64,000 bases of DNA from Marasmius tenuissimus (lineage: Eukaryota; Basidiomycota; Agaricomycetes; Agaricales; Marasmiaceae), in assembly GCA_029532415.1 (NCBI GenBank), contig JAQOTA010000061.1, positions 496,001-560,000 on the forward strand, read 5' to 3'. Positions 9,901-19,682 of the stretch are shown here, piece after piece; within the stretch, counting starts at the first letter, position 1, and every line of letters begins with the position of its first letter. The notes below the pieces were generated by a model, which ran no database searches, had not been told where the DNA came from, and worked only from the letters and a program-made list of their open reading frames with translations. Both the position numbers and the translations under genes were made by a program.

Positions 9901-12564
9901 CAGCTGAATGCAAATACTATCCCTGACCGTTTTCCCTTACCTCGCATTGAAAATATCCTCTCTGATTGCGTGAAAGGCAAGATTTGGGGTAAAATGGACA
10001 TGACAGATTCATTTTTTCAGACTAAGCTGGATGAAGCCTCAATTCCACACTTAGCAGTTAACACCCCGTTGGGGTTGTACAAATGGACTGTGATGCCGCA
10101 GGGTTTCCGGAATGCACCATCTGTGCAGCAGCGTCGCATGACAGCTGCCCTACGTCCCTTCATTGGGAAGTTTTGCCATGTGTACCTGGACGATATTATT
10201 ATCTGGTCTTCATCAGAAGATGAGCACGAACAACATGTCCGCACAATCCTGCAAGTGCTTTGGGCTGCCAGCATGTATTGTAACCCAAAGAAGTGCATGT
10301 TCTTCCAACTTGAGCTTGATTTCCTGGGCCACCACATTTCTGAGCGTGGTATTCAGGCCCAAGAATGTAAAGTGGAAGCTATTTCAGAATATCCTCGCCC
10401 TACTTCTGTAAAAGAGACCCGGCGCTTTCTTGGAATGGTCCGGTTCCTTGCCGGTTATGTCAAGAACTTGGCTGAGTATACACGTGTTTTATTTCCTCTT
10501 GTCCGGAAGGAGTTCAAGAAACGCTTTCCGCGTTGGACGGAGGAACATGAACTGGCCTTCCGGTGTATCAAAGACCTGATTCTCTCTCGTGAGGTCTTAA
10601 CTACTATAGACCATGAGAACCCTGGTGACAACAAAATATTCTTGACTTGCGATGCAAGTGACTGGCGCACTGGTGCGATTCTGAGCTGGGGTCCGACTTT
10701 GGAGACAGCCCGGCCTGTGGCCTTCGACTCTTCACTCTTGAAGGGAGCGGAATTAAATTACCCTGTTCATGAAAAGGAGCTTCTTGCTATTATACGTGCC
10801 CTACGAAAATGGCGGGCGGACTGCCTTGGGGCCACTATTCATGTCATGACGGATCATCGGACACTGCAAAATTTTGCATCCCAGAAAGACTTGTCCCGTA
10901 GACAGCTGCGTTGGCAGGAGTTTCTATCCCAGTTCGATCTCATTATTGCCTACATCAAGGGTACAGATAATACCGGAGCCGATGCATTATCTCGGGTTCC
11001 AGAGAATTGTTTCCCTTCTGAGAGCCCTTTTGCAAAGGAAGGCCTCCCCCTGCCCGTGTCTGCAGTGCTGAAGATATCTGCTGATGAGGAGTTCTTGGCT
11101 TCCATTAGGGAGGGATACCAGCATGACACTTGGATATCGAAGCTGACAGATGACACCCCAGGTGTAGAAGAACGCAATGGGTTGTGGTTCTTGGGGTCCC
11201 GTTTAGTGGTTCCCCGCTTCGGTTCTCTCAGGGAGGACCTGTTCCGTATTGCTCACGACTCCGCGGGCCACTTTGGGGCTGACAAGAATTACCGAGCATT
11301 GCGGGATTCCTATCACTGGCCTGGTATGCGCCGTGAGCTTTATGAATTTTATGTTCCTTCATGTGACCCTTGCCAGCGTAATAAGGCTAGGACAAAGAAT
11401 GCCCAAGGTCCCTTGCACCCACTGCCCGTTCCAGATGGCCGGTGCGAGTCGGTGGCAATAGACTTTATAGGGCCTCTCCCTGAGAGCAGCGGGTACAACT
11501 GCATTGCGTCAATGACTTGTCGCCTGAATTCCGATGTACGCATTGTCCCCTGCCGCACTGATATGTCTGCGGAGGCTTTTGCATCTATATTCTTTGATGT
11601 GTGGTATTGTGAAAATGGGCTCCCCTTGGACATTGTCTCTGACCGCGATAAATTGTTTATCTCCAAGTTTTGGCGTGCCTTGCATAAACTTGCAGGTGTT
11701 GATCTGAAGATGTCTTCTGCTTATCACCCCGAGACTGATGGTGCCTCTGAGCGCTCAAACAAAACTATTAACCAACTTCTGAGATTCCATGTTCTCCGAA
11801 ACCAGTCTAATTGGTCGGAGCACCTCCCTCGCGTGCGTTTTCACATTATGAATGCGGTTGTCGCATCTACAGGCTTTTCTATGTTTGAACTGAAGACAGG
11901 TCGAACACCTCGGTTGATTCCCCCGCTTATTGCAGCCGACCTCCCTCCGGCTCTGGAGTCTACCTCCGAGGCAGCTCGGGCGGAAGAGTTCTTGCTGAAG
12001 ATCAAAGACAATGAAGCTGAAGCTCGTGATAACTTGGCTAATGCAAAGATTTTGCAATCTCACTGTGCTAACAAAGGCCGTGGCCCTGCTCCCAAATTTG
12101 ATGTGGGAGACAGGGTTCTTCTCACAACTTTGCATCGTCGACATGAGTATGTCAAGAAAGGCGAGCGCCGTGCCGCCCAATTTTTCCCTAGGTTTGATGG
12201 CCCGTACGAAGTTACAGCTGCCTATCCAGAGACTGACCACTATACATTGGATATGCCCAATCACCCTAATGTCTTTCCGACGTTTTATGTCGGCGAACTC
12301 AAGCGGTATCATGAGAATGACACTGCTCTGTTCCCCAGCCGGTCAGTTGATGTGCCGACACCAGTGCTGGTGGATGGTCTCAAGGAGTATGAGATTGACC
12401 GTATTTTGGACTCACGCCGGTGGGGTCGCGGTTGGCAGTTTTTGGTACGATGGGTTGGTTTCGGACCTGAACATGACAAATGGCTTTCTTATACGGCCCT
12501 GAATGATTGTAAATGCCTTGATGATTGGTTTGCTTCTGGGGGTGATGGCCCCCCTCAATCTTAG
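6946..12564 (+). CDS. Gag-Pol polyprotein of Gypsy chromovirus
   Basis: A single open frame of 1872 codons. The ATG at 6946 opens it, but gag homology begins near 7390 (MSAPES), a more likely start. Residue numbers below count from 6946. A retrotransposon gag region (about 170-330) is followed by a Cys cluster at about 431 (CFKC ... C ... C), which is not a canonical CCHC knuckle. The aspartic protease motif LVDNGS lies near 689; DNGS replaces the usual DSGS/DTGA. Reverse transcriptase (about 920-1130) has YLDD at 1078. RNase H has CDASDW near 1235 and TDHRTL. The integrase zinc domain (H, H, C, C near 1436-1470) and the DDE core (Asp near 1504, Asp near 1564, Glu near 1601) follow. A chromodomain ends the protein (about 1811-1858, DRILDSRRWGRGWQFLVRW), the mark of chromoviruses. 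No stop or frameshift separates gag and pol, so the element may still be competent. Confidence 0.93.
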   Translation: MYYTVILFPGLSLVAQSTRPLFFLPPVPVYPSLFVSNDPPVPLVSFCKLGSRVPTRDDKGRWVKHTTQISRSSPNIPRSTLSVSPLSSVSSSASSLPQPPTRVERSPSPENAFIGPLLPPSAPPSPTPSTLSSSPLSSANSSFEITAIMSAPESTSTFGQLPSVSARTMKIRPFNKVVERFDAYRRRKKLDDLVVQKLAFNSIWTHSEVDTFIDAARDDLLEDTLKWEDFVDRIRGCVVGKDWPEQTSREIVTLRQTEVPENSFTTYYNQICSMNRTLAGTTYHWSDEELKLILQIGCCPLFLGFLTDIEKVPQSTPVKEWVQSAKDNDERYRKQRHTRLKEMQQDLAMLSRPSSAPLAPSSAANVPKAPRSSQSTASQDLSSSRAQASTQNQNSLASRAKCDGTNCDGSEHPHVLRPLEEGERDIYMEHKACFKCRSFGVSCWKDKSSCPGPPTLMIPYKTITRELADLAMKAHKASDGRPVPLDTILRFNPPQKSASKSVAALLPPITDLSQFISDDEAESGSPPAPMSAVSAVFGRPVSHVASSTDIFSKSKSNAALKAISRAASAAPDLQGSLSLRRHSSVEGFSRSRSAAPVTATRQVSQRDAVDAHAPDSSDDAGEEEEEEDNQLQSPFRGSKKHERAVTGSPSPHIQKKPCPPSVRPPLSVDHLFWKAALTGPNVEFPILRRLLVDNGSHLVLIRRDLVQELGLPVFKLKKPEVITVATSSAPSTLCDFVKLKLSDARERWTSRTTHAVVCDTLCAPMILGLPFQVHNSLVVDPEFRTVVHHPSGFDLLHPSHVPSVPPVPVPSTAHRNSLFDAVRERRLFEQYCRDIKSSHAIMLLELRSILSMRMDAGLCPSEIVPPVNAVAAIRGRMESLALCQSLQSRAEKLKSEFKEVFEPIPHVDLLPSDITCSVRLKKADQVIAARLYSSPRKFKDAWATLIQKHLDAGHIRLSNSPYASPAFLIPKSDPSALPRWVNDYWQLNANTIPDRFPLPRIENILSDCVKGKIWGKMDMTDSFFQTKLDEASIPHLAVNTPLGLYKWTVMPQGFRNAPSVQQRRMTAALRPFIGKFCHVYLDDIIIWSSSEDEHEQHVRTILQVLWAASMYCNPKKCMFFQLELDFLGHHISERGIQAQECKVEAISEYPRPTSVKETRRFLGMVRFLAGYVKNLAEYTRVLFPLVRKEFKKRFPRWTEEHELAFRCIKDLILSREVLTTIDHENPGDNKIFLTCDASDWRTGAILSWGPTLETARPVAFDSSLLKGAELNYPVHEKELLAIIRALRKWRADCLGATIHVMTDHRTLQNFASQKDLSRRQLRWQEFLSQFDLIIAYIKGTDNTGADALSRVPENCFPSESPFAKEGLPLPVSAVLKISADEEFLASIREGYQHDTWISKLTDDTPGVEERNGLWFLGSRLVVPRFGSLREDLFRIAHDSAGHFGADKNYRALRDSYHWPGMRRELYEFYVPSCDPCQRNKARTKNAQGPLHPLPVPDGRCESVAIDFIGPLPESSGYNCIASMTCRLNSDVRIVPCRTDMSAEAFASIFFDVWYCENGLPLDIVSDRDKLFISKFWRALHKLAGVDLKMSSAYHPETDGASERSNKTINQLLRFHVLRNQSNWSEHLPRVRFHIMNAVVASTGFSMFELKTGRTPRLIPPLIAADLPPALESTSEAARAEEFLLKIKDNEAEARDNLANAKILQSHCANKGRGPAPKFDVGDRVLLTTLHRRHEYVKKGERRAAQFFPRFDGPYEVTAAYPETDHYTLDMPNHPNVFPTFYVGELKRYHENDTALFPSRSVDVPTPVLVDGLKEYEIDRILDSRRWGRGWQFLVRWVGFGPEHDKWLSYTALNDCKCLDDWFASGGDGPPQS

Positions 12565-12789
12565 TTCATGTATTGCTTGCTTTTTATTTTTTTAGGATCG
12601 GTTCTTCGTTTCCTCAAGGTTCGGACATCAAGCTCTCCGAGGTCTTCAAGCAGTGGGGCGTGGATTGGTCTGGGTCTCGGGTCTTCCTTCACTTTCTTCC
12701 GTTTATTGCTTGGGGCCAAGGGCCTTGGGTGTGGTTTAGGTTACATTTACGGTACTTGGTTGCTTCTTGGTTGGGTGGTCTTGCTTTTG

Positions 12790-12801
12790 AGCGGTGGAGG
12801 A
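12790..12801 (+). other. Polypurine tract of the Gypsy element
   Basis: Purine-rich AGCGGTGGAGGA immediately upstream of the right LTR, in the expected place for the plus-strand primer. Confidence 0.55.
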
Positions 12802-13070
12802 TGTAAGCGTGGTACGAACCACGTTACCATATACGGCATTTCCCACGTATATATAGGCTTCCCCGCACGCTTCTCGGTTCCCCCCCTCTTCCTTTCCTTT
12901 ACACCATCATCTACGCTACGCTTTCCCTACTCTCTCTCTCTCTCGCTCTCCTTCTCCTTGGTTCCCTCTTGGTCTCTTCTCGTAGTCTCTCTCTTGGTCA
13001 ACTAGACGAGTGCCTGTTACTCCGTGGGATCTCTTTAGTGTCCAACACCCCAGAAGTGGGTCGGCTTACA
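12802..13070 (+). repeat. Right (3') LTR of the Gypsy element
   Basis: 269 bp matching the left LTR except at seven positions. It is followed at once by the second GCATG target-site copy at 13071-13075. Confidence 0.95.
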
Positions 13071-16000
13071 GCATGTCGCAATTACGCTGCGGACATTAAT
13101 CGAAGTTTCAATGCCCTGGATGGTTCCCGGGAAGCAGAGAAGGCTCAGTGTGATGAGTCCGACTCTGTTATACTTCCCGGGGATCTGAGGACATGCGATG
13201 GGAACTTAGCGCGCTTATTGCGTGCAGTCCAGACGTCTCTTGGGGGTTTATCTTCAAAAGATACCTTTGGTGACAAGTTGATGAGGAGTGCAGGACTTTG
13301 GCCCTGCCTCAACCTTCGCTCCATCCTAGAGACGATTGCATCATCAAACACTTTTAGACCTCCGGAACAATGGATTGGAGCCCTGAAGAATCTGGCCCGC
13401 TCTCTACTTCTATCCCAGAGGGCCCATCGAATGACGCGACTCACTCGGCTGGGGAATTTCGACGACCTCAACAGGGAACTCAATGTTGATAGATCCGTTC
13501 TCGAAGTTGACAATTGTGACTGGCTTTTGATACAAGTAAGCTCTGCGTTCTATGAGGCCATGAATATTGTGCTCACACTATTCCCGACCAAACTCAAGGC
13601 AGACAGTGATTTCCTTGTGCGCAAAGTGCAGCTTTCTGTTGCAACCGAGATGAAGTCACCATCATCATCAGAAAACGTCGTCTTACAACTGAACATGGGA
13701 GAGGGAAAATCGTCTGTCATTGTGCCTTTCCTCGGTGCTGCACTGGCAGACGGTAACCAATTGATGAGAGTCGTTGTACTAAAGTCCCTCGCTCGCCAGA
13801 TGTTTTCTTTGCTTGTACAACGCCTTGGAGGTCTCACAAACCGCCAGATTCTCTTCCTCCCATTCTCTCGTGATGTCAATGTCGGCGAGTCGGAAGTGAA
13901 GCAAATGCGACAGCTTTACGAGCATGCCATACAGACCGGCGCTATCCTTGTCACACAACCAGAGCATATCTTGTCATTCAAACTCTTGGCTGTTAATCAG
14001 CTTGTTGAGCAAGAGTACACTGCCTCCCAGCTAATCCAAACCCAGCAGTGGTTGGATACCGTCACTCGCGATGTTCTGGATGAGAGTGACGAGATCTTGC
14101 ACACACGATACCAGCTCATCTACACAGTGGGACACCAACAGATCCTGGAACATGGCCCAGATCGGTGGTCCACTATACAGCATCTCCTTTACCTCGTTGC
14201 CAAGTGTGCCGAGGAGGTTCAACATCGATTCCCTTCTGGAACTGATGTTGTCACCTTAAGAACGGGATTCCCCCATATTCGGATTCTTGAGTCGGACGCT
14301 GGATTGGACCTGATTTATCGAGTCGCGGGAATGGTCATGGGCGGGGAGCTCCCCACTTGCTACCTAGAGAGATTTACTGAACATACTCGTCAGGTCCTGC
14401 ACCGATTCATTCTCGGAGAACAGTTGTCGGCAAAGGAGAGGACAATATTGCATCAGCATTGCACGGGTGGAACATTGTGGAAGACACTTCTCCTTTTGAG
14501 AGGGTTGTTGGGACAAGGAATCCTCCTCTATGTCCTACAGGAAAGAAGATGGAGAGTGGACTTTGGTCTGGATCCGTCCCGATCTCTGCTAGCCGTACCT
14601 TACAGAGCGAAGGATGTTCCCTCGTTGCGGGCGGAGTTTGGCCATCCTGACGTTGCCATCCTTCTTACTTGCCTTAGCTACCTCTACGGGGGGCTCTCCG
14701 CCACTGACGTTGATACATGCTTTGACCTGCTCCTCAAACTTGACAATCCCAGTCTGGAGTATGAAGAGTGGGTTCACGCCGCTCGTGATATACCTGACGG
14801 CCTACATAATCTCAGTGGAGTCAACCTGAGAGACACCAAACAGAGGACACGAGTCCTCTTTCCCCTCTTCCAACTGAATCCCGCCACCATTAACTTCTAT
14901 CTCTCGAGGGTTGTCTTCCCAAAATCTGCAAAGGAGTTCCCAAAGAAATTGGGAGCTACCGGATGGGATATCGCTTGCGTGAAGAAACACGTTACTACCG
15001 GCTTTAGCGGAACAAACGACAATCGCTACCTCTTACCCAGTTCAATAACCCAGTCCGATACACCAGATCGCTTGGACACTAACGCCAGGATGCTGAGACT
15101 CCTGTTGGCTCCAGAAAACAACCGATACGTGTCACCCTCTGTTCAGGCACTCTCTGGTCGGGGAGTTGTTGACACTCTCGTAGGACTGGTTGATGGTTCA
15201 GATATCCGGGTTCTCCTCGACGTTGGAGCTCAGATCATCGAGATGTCCAATTCGGAAGTCGCGGAATATTGGCTCACACGGCGACCTGATGCTTTGGCTG
15301 CTGTGTTCTTCAACGAGAGGGATGAATTGGAGGTAATGACTCGGGATGGGTCCACTGAGTCTCTTGCTCTATCACCCTTTCATGGCCATCTTGATCACTG
15401 CTTGGTCTACCTTGACGATGCTCATACTCGAGGGACGGATCTGAAGCTTCCTACGTACTGGAAAGCTTGCGTGACGCTTGGACCAAAGGTTATGAAGGAT
15501 CGGCTGGCACAAGGTGAGCAATGCAAACTATTCGGCTGAACAAAAAAAAACTGACCTTATTCAATAATCCGAATGATCTCCAGGTTGTATGCGCATGCGG
15601 AAACTAGGCCGTGGCCAGTCGGTCATGTTTATGGCTCCTTCGGACATCGATAGTGCGATACGGAAGCAGGCGATTAAGACATCTGGTGAAATGGTTGATA
15701 GTTGCGATGTTGTTCGATGGACTATGCTCGAGACATGCGCAGAGATCAAGCATCATATTCATCACTGGGTCCAGCAAGGCGTCGACTTCAAGGCTCGTGA
15801 ACGGGGCTGGAATCAACTGGACCAGTGCAAGGACCTGTCTCGCGCCTCAGCCGTCATCAGGAAAAGCTGGCTACAGCCTGAAGCACGTACCCTGGAGGAG
15901 ATGTACGGAGTCGTCTCATCAGAGTCAGAAGAGTACGAGAGTCTGACCAAGAGGGCTCAAGCGATTCCCGATATATGGAGGAGATGTGAAATCCTCGGAG

Positions 16001-16842
16001 TGACCCACCTTGGAGACCCTCGCGTTGCGGAAGAGCAAGAAAGAGAAGTCAGCCACGAAACTGAGCGAGAGCCCCAGATAAAACGGCCCGCCAAAGCTGA
16101 ACCAGCCAAGCACAGTCTTGATCCTAATGTCAAGAACTTCATTGAGTCAGGCAAGATCAACACAAAGTCGAGCTTTGGAAGTGCCTTTGTTCCGCTCCGG
16201 GATGGCGCTGGCACGGCAGGTATACAAAGATGGGAACCTGCGTTTGGAATGCTTCCGAGCCTGCTTGCTACGAGGGACTTCCTTACCACCATAGAGTCTA
16301 CAAGTTCACCGGTTGAGGATTACCTCCGTCCGATAAACTGGGTTTGTTCCAGTCGTCACACACGATCATTGGTGATTTTAAGCCCCTACGAGGTCAACGA
16401 GCTTCTCCCCAGCATTCGTCAAAGCGAAAACGTGAACCTTCATATCTACACACCTCGCATTACACAATTCATGAAGCCGACAGACGACTTGCAGCTCTAT
16501 TCCATTCCACCACGCTCGAATCCATTTCCAACCTGGATCAAGATCCAACTCAATCTATGTGCAGGTCAACTTTACTTCTCCGATTATGACGAGTATCGTC
16601 GCGTCACCAGATTTTTAGGAATCTGTATTCAGGAGGACCGAGAGTGTCAAGCCGAGAACGATGGGTTCGTCATGCCCAAAAATCGTGGAACCAGTCGTCT
16701 TTCCTCCGGATGCCAGTTTGAGAGAAGCCCTGTATCATACCTGAAGCTTTTGGTCGGTTTCAGAAGGAAGGGTATAACATTTGATCCAACACACCTAGGG
16801 AAAACTCTGAATACCAGGTATCTCCTAGACAACAATTTCTGA
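13071..16842 (+). pseudogene. DUF3638/DUF3645-family gene, 3' fragment
   Basis: After the LTR the host frame resumes (CRNYAADINRSFNALDG). Two exons (13076-15513 and 15584-16842) are joined over a 70-nt GT-AG intron that restores AQGCMRMRKLGRGQS. With 5271-6448 they sum to 1625 codons. The DUF3638 signature is clear: a Walker-A-like LQLNMGEGKSSVIVPFLG, then VLKSLARQMFSLL, NRQILFLPFSRDV and VLDESDEILHTRYQLIYTVG. A DUF3645-like stretch follows (GHPDVAILLTCLSYLYGGLS). The C-terminal 400 residues include a charged region and end LLDNNF. Downstream exons alone lack a start codon belonging to this gene; any frame entering through the LTR would begin with retroelement sequence. Apart from the insertion and the missing N-terminus no inactivating mutation is visible. 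Confidence 0.8.
15514..15583 (+). other. Intron in the DUF3638 gene (GTGAGC...CTCCAG)
   Basis: 70 nt, GT-AG, containing an A9 run. Removing it joins CAAG to GTTGTATGCGC in frame across a conserved segment, so the splice is well supported. Confidence 0.85.
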
Positions 16843-17885
16843 GGTGAGCTCGAATTTTCTTGAATTCTAAGGATATTCTCACGGTCTTCCTCGCGATGTC
16901 CAGTCCGAAGTCTGAGCTACAAGAATTCGTTCGCTGTTATATTCCTTCTTAATTTTGTAGGCTGTAGCCACCAGTCCCAAAGTAGTCCGACCTTGTAGCT
17001 TCTTGTATGTTTGAATTGAACATTCATTCCTATCACTGTACTGGTTTCAGTCTCCGGGCTAATGTTTCGATCTCAATGCGCTTGCCATTCATCGATTCAC
17101 TGAGAGCGATTAGGTCTGCATCTCTGCGTTCGACTAGGGATTGAGAACCGTGATATTCTCCCAAGGGGGCCAACTGAATATGAATATTGATTGTCATCGA
17201 AAGTCGTTAAAAAATGAGACCGAGAGTACTCACCACAAACCAGTCATTGGAAGAGCTCGTGCATCATGGTCGATGTACTGTTTTCTGCCTCTAATATCCG
17301 TGTTTAGTACTGGTCCTGAACCCGGGTCTCCAGGATGTGATACCACCTTGCGAGGTAGTTACGAGCACTGAAATGGTACAAGACAGATCCATTCGGCGAG
17401 CCCGAATCCTGATCTTTGTGATAAACTAATTGTTCATTCCGAAGCTGAGGTTAGAGGTTCAGAGTACACAAAAGTATCTTTGATAGAACGAATTCTCCCA
17501 GCTAGTAGGACCCTTATCAGGAGGCGGAGGCAAAGGCTATACTATTCCGGCCACGAAATGTAGTCTTTCGCTTATCAGTTTCTGTATGCCCCACGCACGT
17601 TCAATTACTGAACTCGGTAGACCGTCGTCCGATGGCGTACATTTATTGGCGTTTATCACGATCGGGACATGTATTCGACCCAGCACAAACGTAGTGGCGT
17701 CGGCCGACGGTAGAACGCTTTCTCCGCAGATCAATCAAAAGCGTGGATGTAATGAAGCCATGAGTATGTCTGGATCTCCGGTGTAAACAATTAGCAGCAT
17801 CATGTTTTATAGGCCTAGGTAAGAGGGGGAACGGAGTTCAACGTCTCGACGATATATAGCAAAGGTAAATAACTGAACAACAATA
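16843..17885. other. Intergenic region between convergent genes
   Basis: Lies between the convergent 3' ends of the DUF3638 gene and the F-box gene. It contains only short frames without recognisable domains. I see no repeat or RNA gene. Confidence 0.5.
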
Positions 17886-19682
17886 CTAATACATTGCGAA
17901 AAACGGCGATTGCGATTCATCGTCATCAGTGTCGCCACTATCTTCTTGTGAACAACCCAACCCCAGTGAAGAATAAGAAACCAAACACCGGATCCCATTC
18001 TCGTCAAGTTTCCCTAGTCTCTCGTTGAACTTGGACTTTGCAAAAAGGTTTGTTGTCAAACGGCACCAAGCCCCAAAAATGAGGTGGATCGCCATCCATG
18101 GCTTTTCAAATTCGGGGTTGGGGGAAAATGATTGGGATTTGACCTCGAGCAAAGAAACGGTTTGCTCGACGATTTGAAGGGTGAGTGGACAATCGAGATC
18201 CGTGAGGGTCAGGTGTTGCAGTTGGTGCGCATGACTGATGAGAACGGTAAAAAGATCGAGAATCCAAGTTTGCTGGTGGTGACTGGGTTCTCGGAGGCGC
18301 GCGTCGAGGGAGAAGAGTTCTGGCAGGAATGGGATGAGGTTTTTGAGGGCCGTGACCCCGTATTCGTCAATGTCGAAGTTGAGGGACAGGGATTCTAGCG
18401 TGGAGAATCTTCGGAGCGTGGATATAAATATGGAAGAGGAGTTTACGGATGTGTTGCATGACAGGGAGATTGACTCGAGAGAGGGCAGCTCGAGAGACTG
18501 GAGGAGGGCGGAGACGCTCTCGGAGTCCCTGAATGTGAGGCTGAGAGACTTGAGTGTATAGCTCGTAGCAGCCTTCGGCAACTCAACTACACGGTCGTGT
18601 AGATTATGTACGCCGCCCAGCTTCAACGTTTCGAGACTCCGGAGAGTTGGCAAAAGCGTTAGGATATCCTCGCACTGTGCTTCGAATGACCAAATATTCC
18701 TGATGTCAAGCATTCTAACCTGAGAGTGGGACAGAATCTCTATGGTGCCTGCTGACCGCAGACGTAGTTCTGTACCAAAAGTCAATCCTGTCAGGTTAGG
18801 AGCCCTTTGAAGAGCACTCCAAAGACAGTTGGGCTCAGTCGGGAGAGCAAGGCCGAGAACTAAGGATCGAAGGCGCGGCAATGCCAGAGGCTTGATTTCA
18901 TTGACCTTGAGAAAGTGCTGAGGACTAAAACCGAAGAGGGACAAGGTGTGAAAGCTGGAAAGACGTAGCATCAACAAGGAAAAGGCCTTGGATGCATGTA
19001 CGGTCCACCCATCATTCATATTGGTCGACGTCGATGTGTTCCCCTGTTCAAGGGAGGCGCGAAAACGTATAACGGCATCCAATCCTCGGCCGTATGCCGA
19101 GTAGGTTAGGTAGTTGTCGAGAATGGGTATTATATCCCTGTCAAGGGCATAAAGGTTGATATCAATGGCAGACCAGAGCGTCGGGAAGGATATGACGATG
19201 TTTCTCCAGCGGCTGCAGACGTGCGACAGGGTATAAGGCATTGCGACCACTTTGTTCCGCTTGAACTTGGAGACGGAGAGGTGCGATTGCGACATGCAGA
19301 GATCGAATATCGTCATCCACACCTCCACAGGGAGACGACGAGTAATGGTGATCAGATGGTACTGTTTAGCAATGTTGCCCTCCAAGCGGTCCATGCCGTT
19401 TACTGCGTTGTCTATGAATTGGGGAAGACACGGACTCTTGTTGAACGAATGTTCTGACTGTGGATCTTCCTGCGAGTTGCTGGAATAAACGACCGAAACT
19501 TCGTTTTCCGGGATAAACCCAATAGACCGATACTCGGCTTTCGGGATGGGAGGGGGCGGAGTGCGGGGAGGAGCCATCTCTGTGCTTAAGCCTTTGGGCA
19601 AGCTTGGCTGTCTGCTACTACGTGGATTGACGGAACTTTTGATGCGTAAAGGCTCTGCAAGCACGATCTTCGACATTGACAC
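17886..19682 (-). CDS. F-box protein with leucine-rich-repeat-like C-terminal region
   Basis: An uninterrupted 598-codon frame. Residues 1-100 are low-complexity and Pro/Ser-rich (APPRTPPPPIPKAEYRS). An F-box-like motif follows at about 113-165: RRLPVEVWMTIFDLCMSQ, then LSHVCSRWRNIVISFPTLWS, the usual basidiomycete form (LP-E-L-IF ... VC-W---A---P-LW). The remainder has recurring Leu-rich units (LETLKLGGVHNL, LESISLSC, LESLSLNF) typical of the LRR-like tail that binds substrates of SCF ubiquitin ligases. Its particular target is unknown; this is one of the most expanded gene families in mushrooms. The protein ends with an acidic cluster (SGDTDDDESQSPFFAMY). Upstream of the start lies about 1.4 kb without genes. 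Confidence 0.8.
   Translation of the reverse strand: MSMSKIVLAEPLRIKSSVNPRSSRQPSLPKGLSTEMAPPRTPPPPIPKAEYRSIGFIPENEVSVVYSSNSQEDPQSEHSFNKSPCLPQFIDNAVNGMDRLEGNIAKQYHLITITRRLPVEVWMTIFDLCMSQSHLSVSKFKRNKVVAMPYTLSHVCSRWRNIVISFPTLWSAIDINLYALDRDIIPILDNYLTYSAYGRGLDAVIRFRASLEQGNTSTSTNMNDGWTVHASKAFSLLMLRLSSFHTLSLFGFSPQHFLKVNEIKPLALPRLRSLVLGLALPTEPNCLWSALQRAPNLTGLTFGTELRLRSAGTIEILSHSQVRMLDIRNIWSFEAQCEDILTLLPTLRSLETLKLGGVHNLHDRVVELPKAATSYTLKSLSLTFRDSESVSALLQSLELPSLESISLSCNTSVNSSSIFISTLRRFSTLESLSLNFDIDEYGVTALKNLIPFLPELFSLDARLREPSHHQQTWILDLFTVLISHAHQLQHLTLTDLDCPLTLQIVEQTVSLLEVKSQSFSPNPEFEKPWMAIHLIFGAWCRLTTNLFAKSKFNERLGKLDENGIRCLVSYSSLGLGCSQEDSGDTDDDESQSPFFAMY

Larger units (their letters stand above)
6449..13070 (+). 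mobile_element. Complete Ty3/Gypsy (chromovirus-type) LTR retrotransposon, 6622 bp
   Basis: Bounded by two 269-bp direct repeats that start TG and end CA and flanked by identical 5-bp target duplications (GCATG). It contains one long gag-pol frame with protease, reverse transcriptase, RNase H, integrase and a C-terminal chromodomain, in Ty3/Gypsy order. A short purine-rich tract (12790-12801) abuts the right LTR, as a polypurine tract should. The LTRs differ at 7 positions by my count (about 2.6%), implying a fairly recent insertion. It sits in the coding sequence of the DUF3638 gene in the same orientation. No obvious tRNA-complementary primer-binding site follows the left LTR; the leader begins with a T run (6719-6727). 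Confidence 0.95.

Noticed and set aside
11755..12312. 185-codon minus-strand frame
   Set aside because: Antisense shadow of the integrase to chromodomain region of the Gypsy element.
12568..13005. 145-codon + frame crossing into the right LTR
   Set aside because: Consists of the element's 3' untranslated region and LTR; the same peptide is produced from the left LTR.
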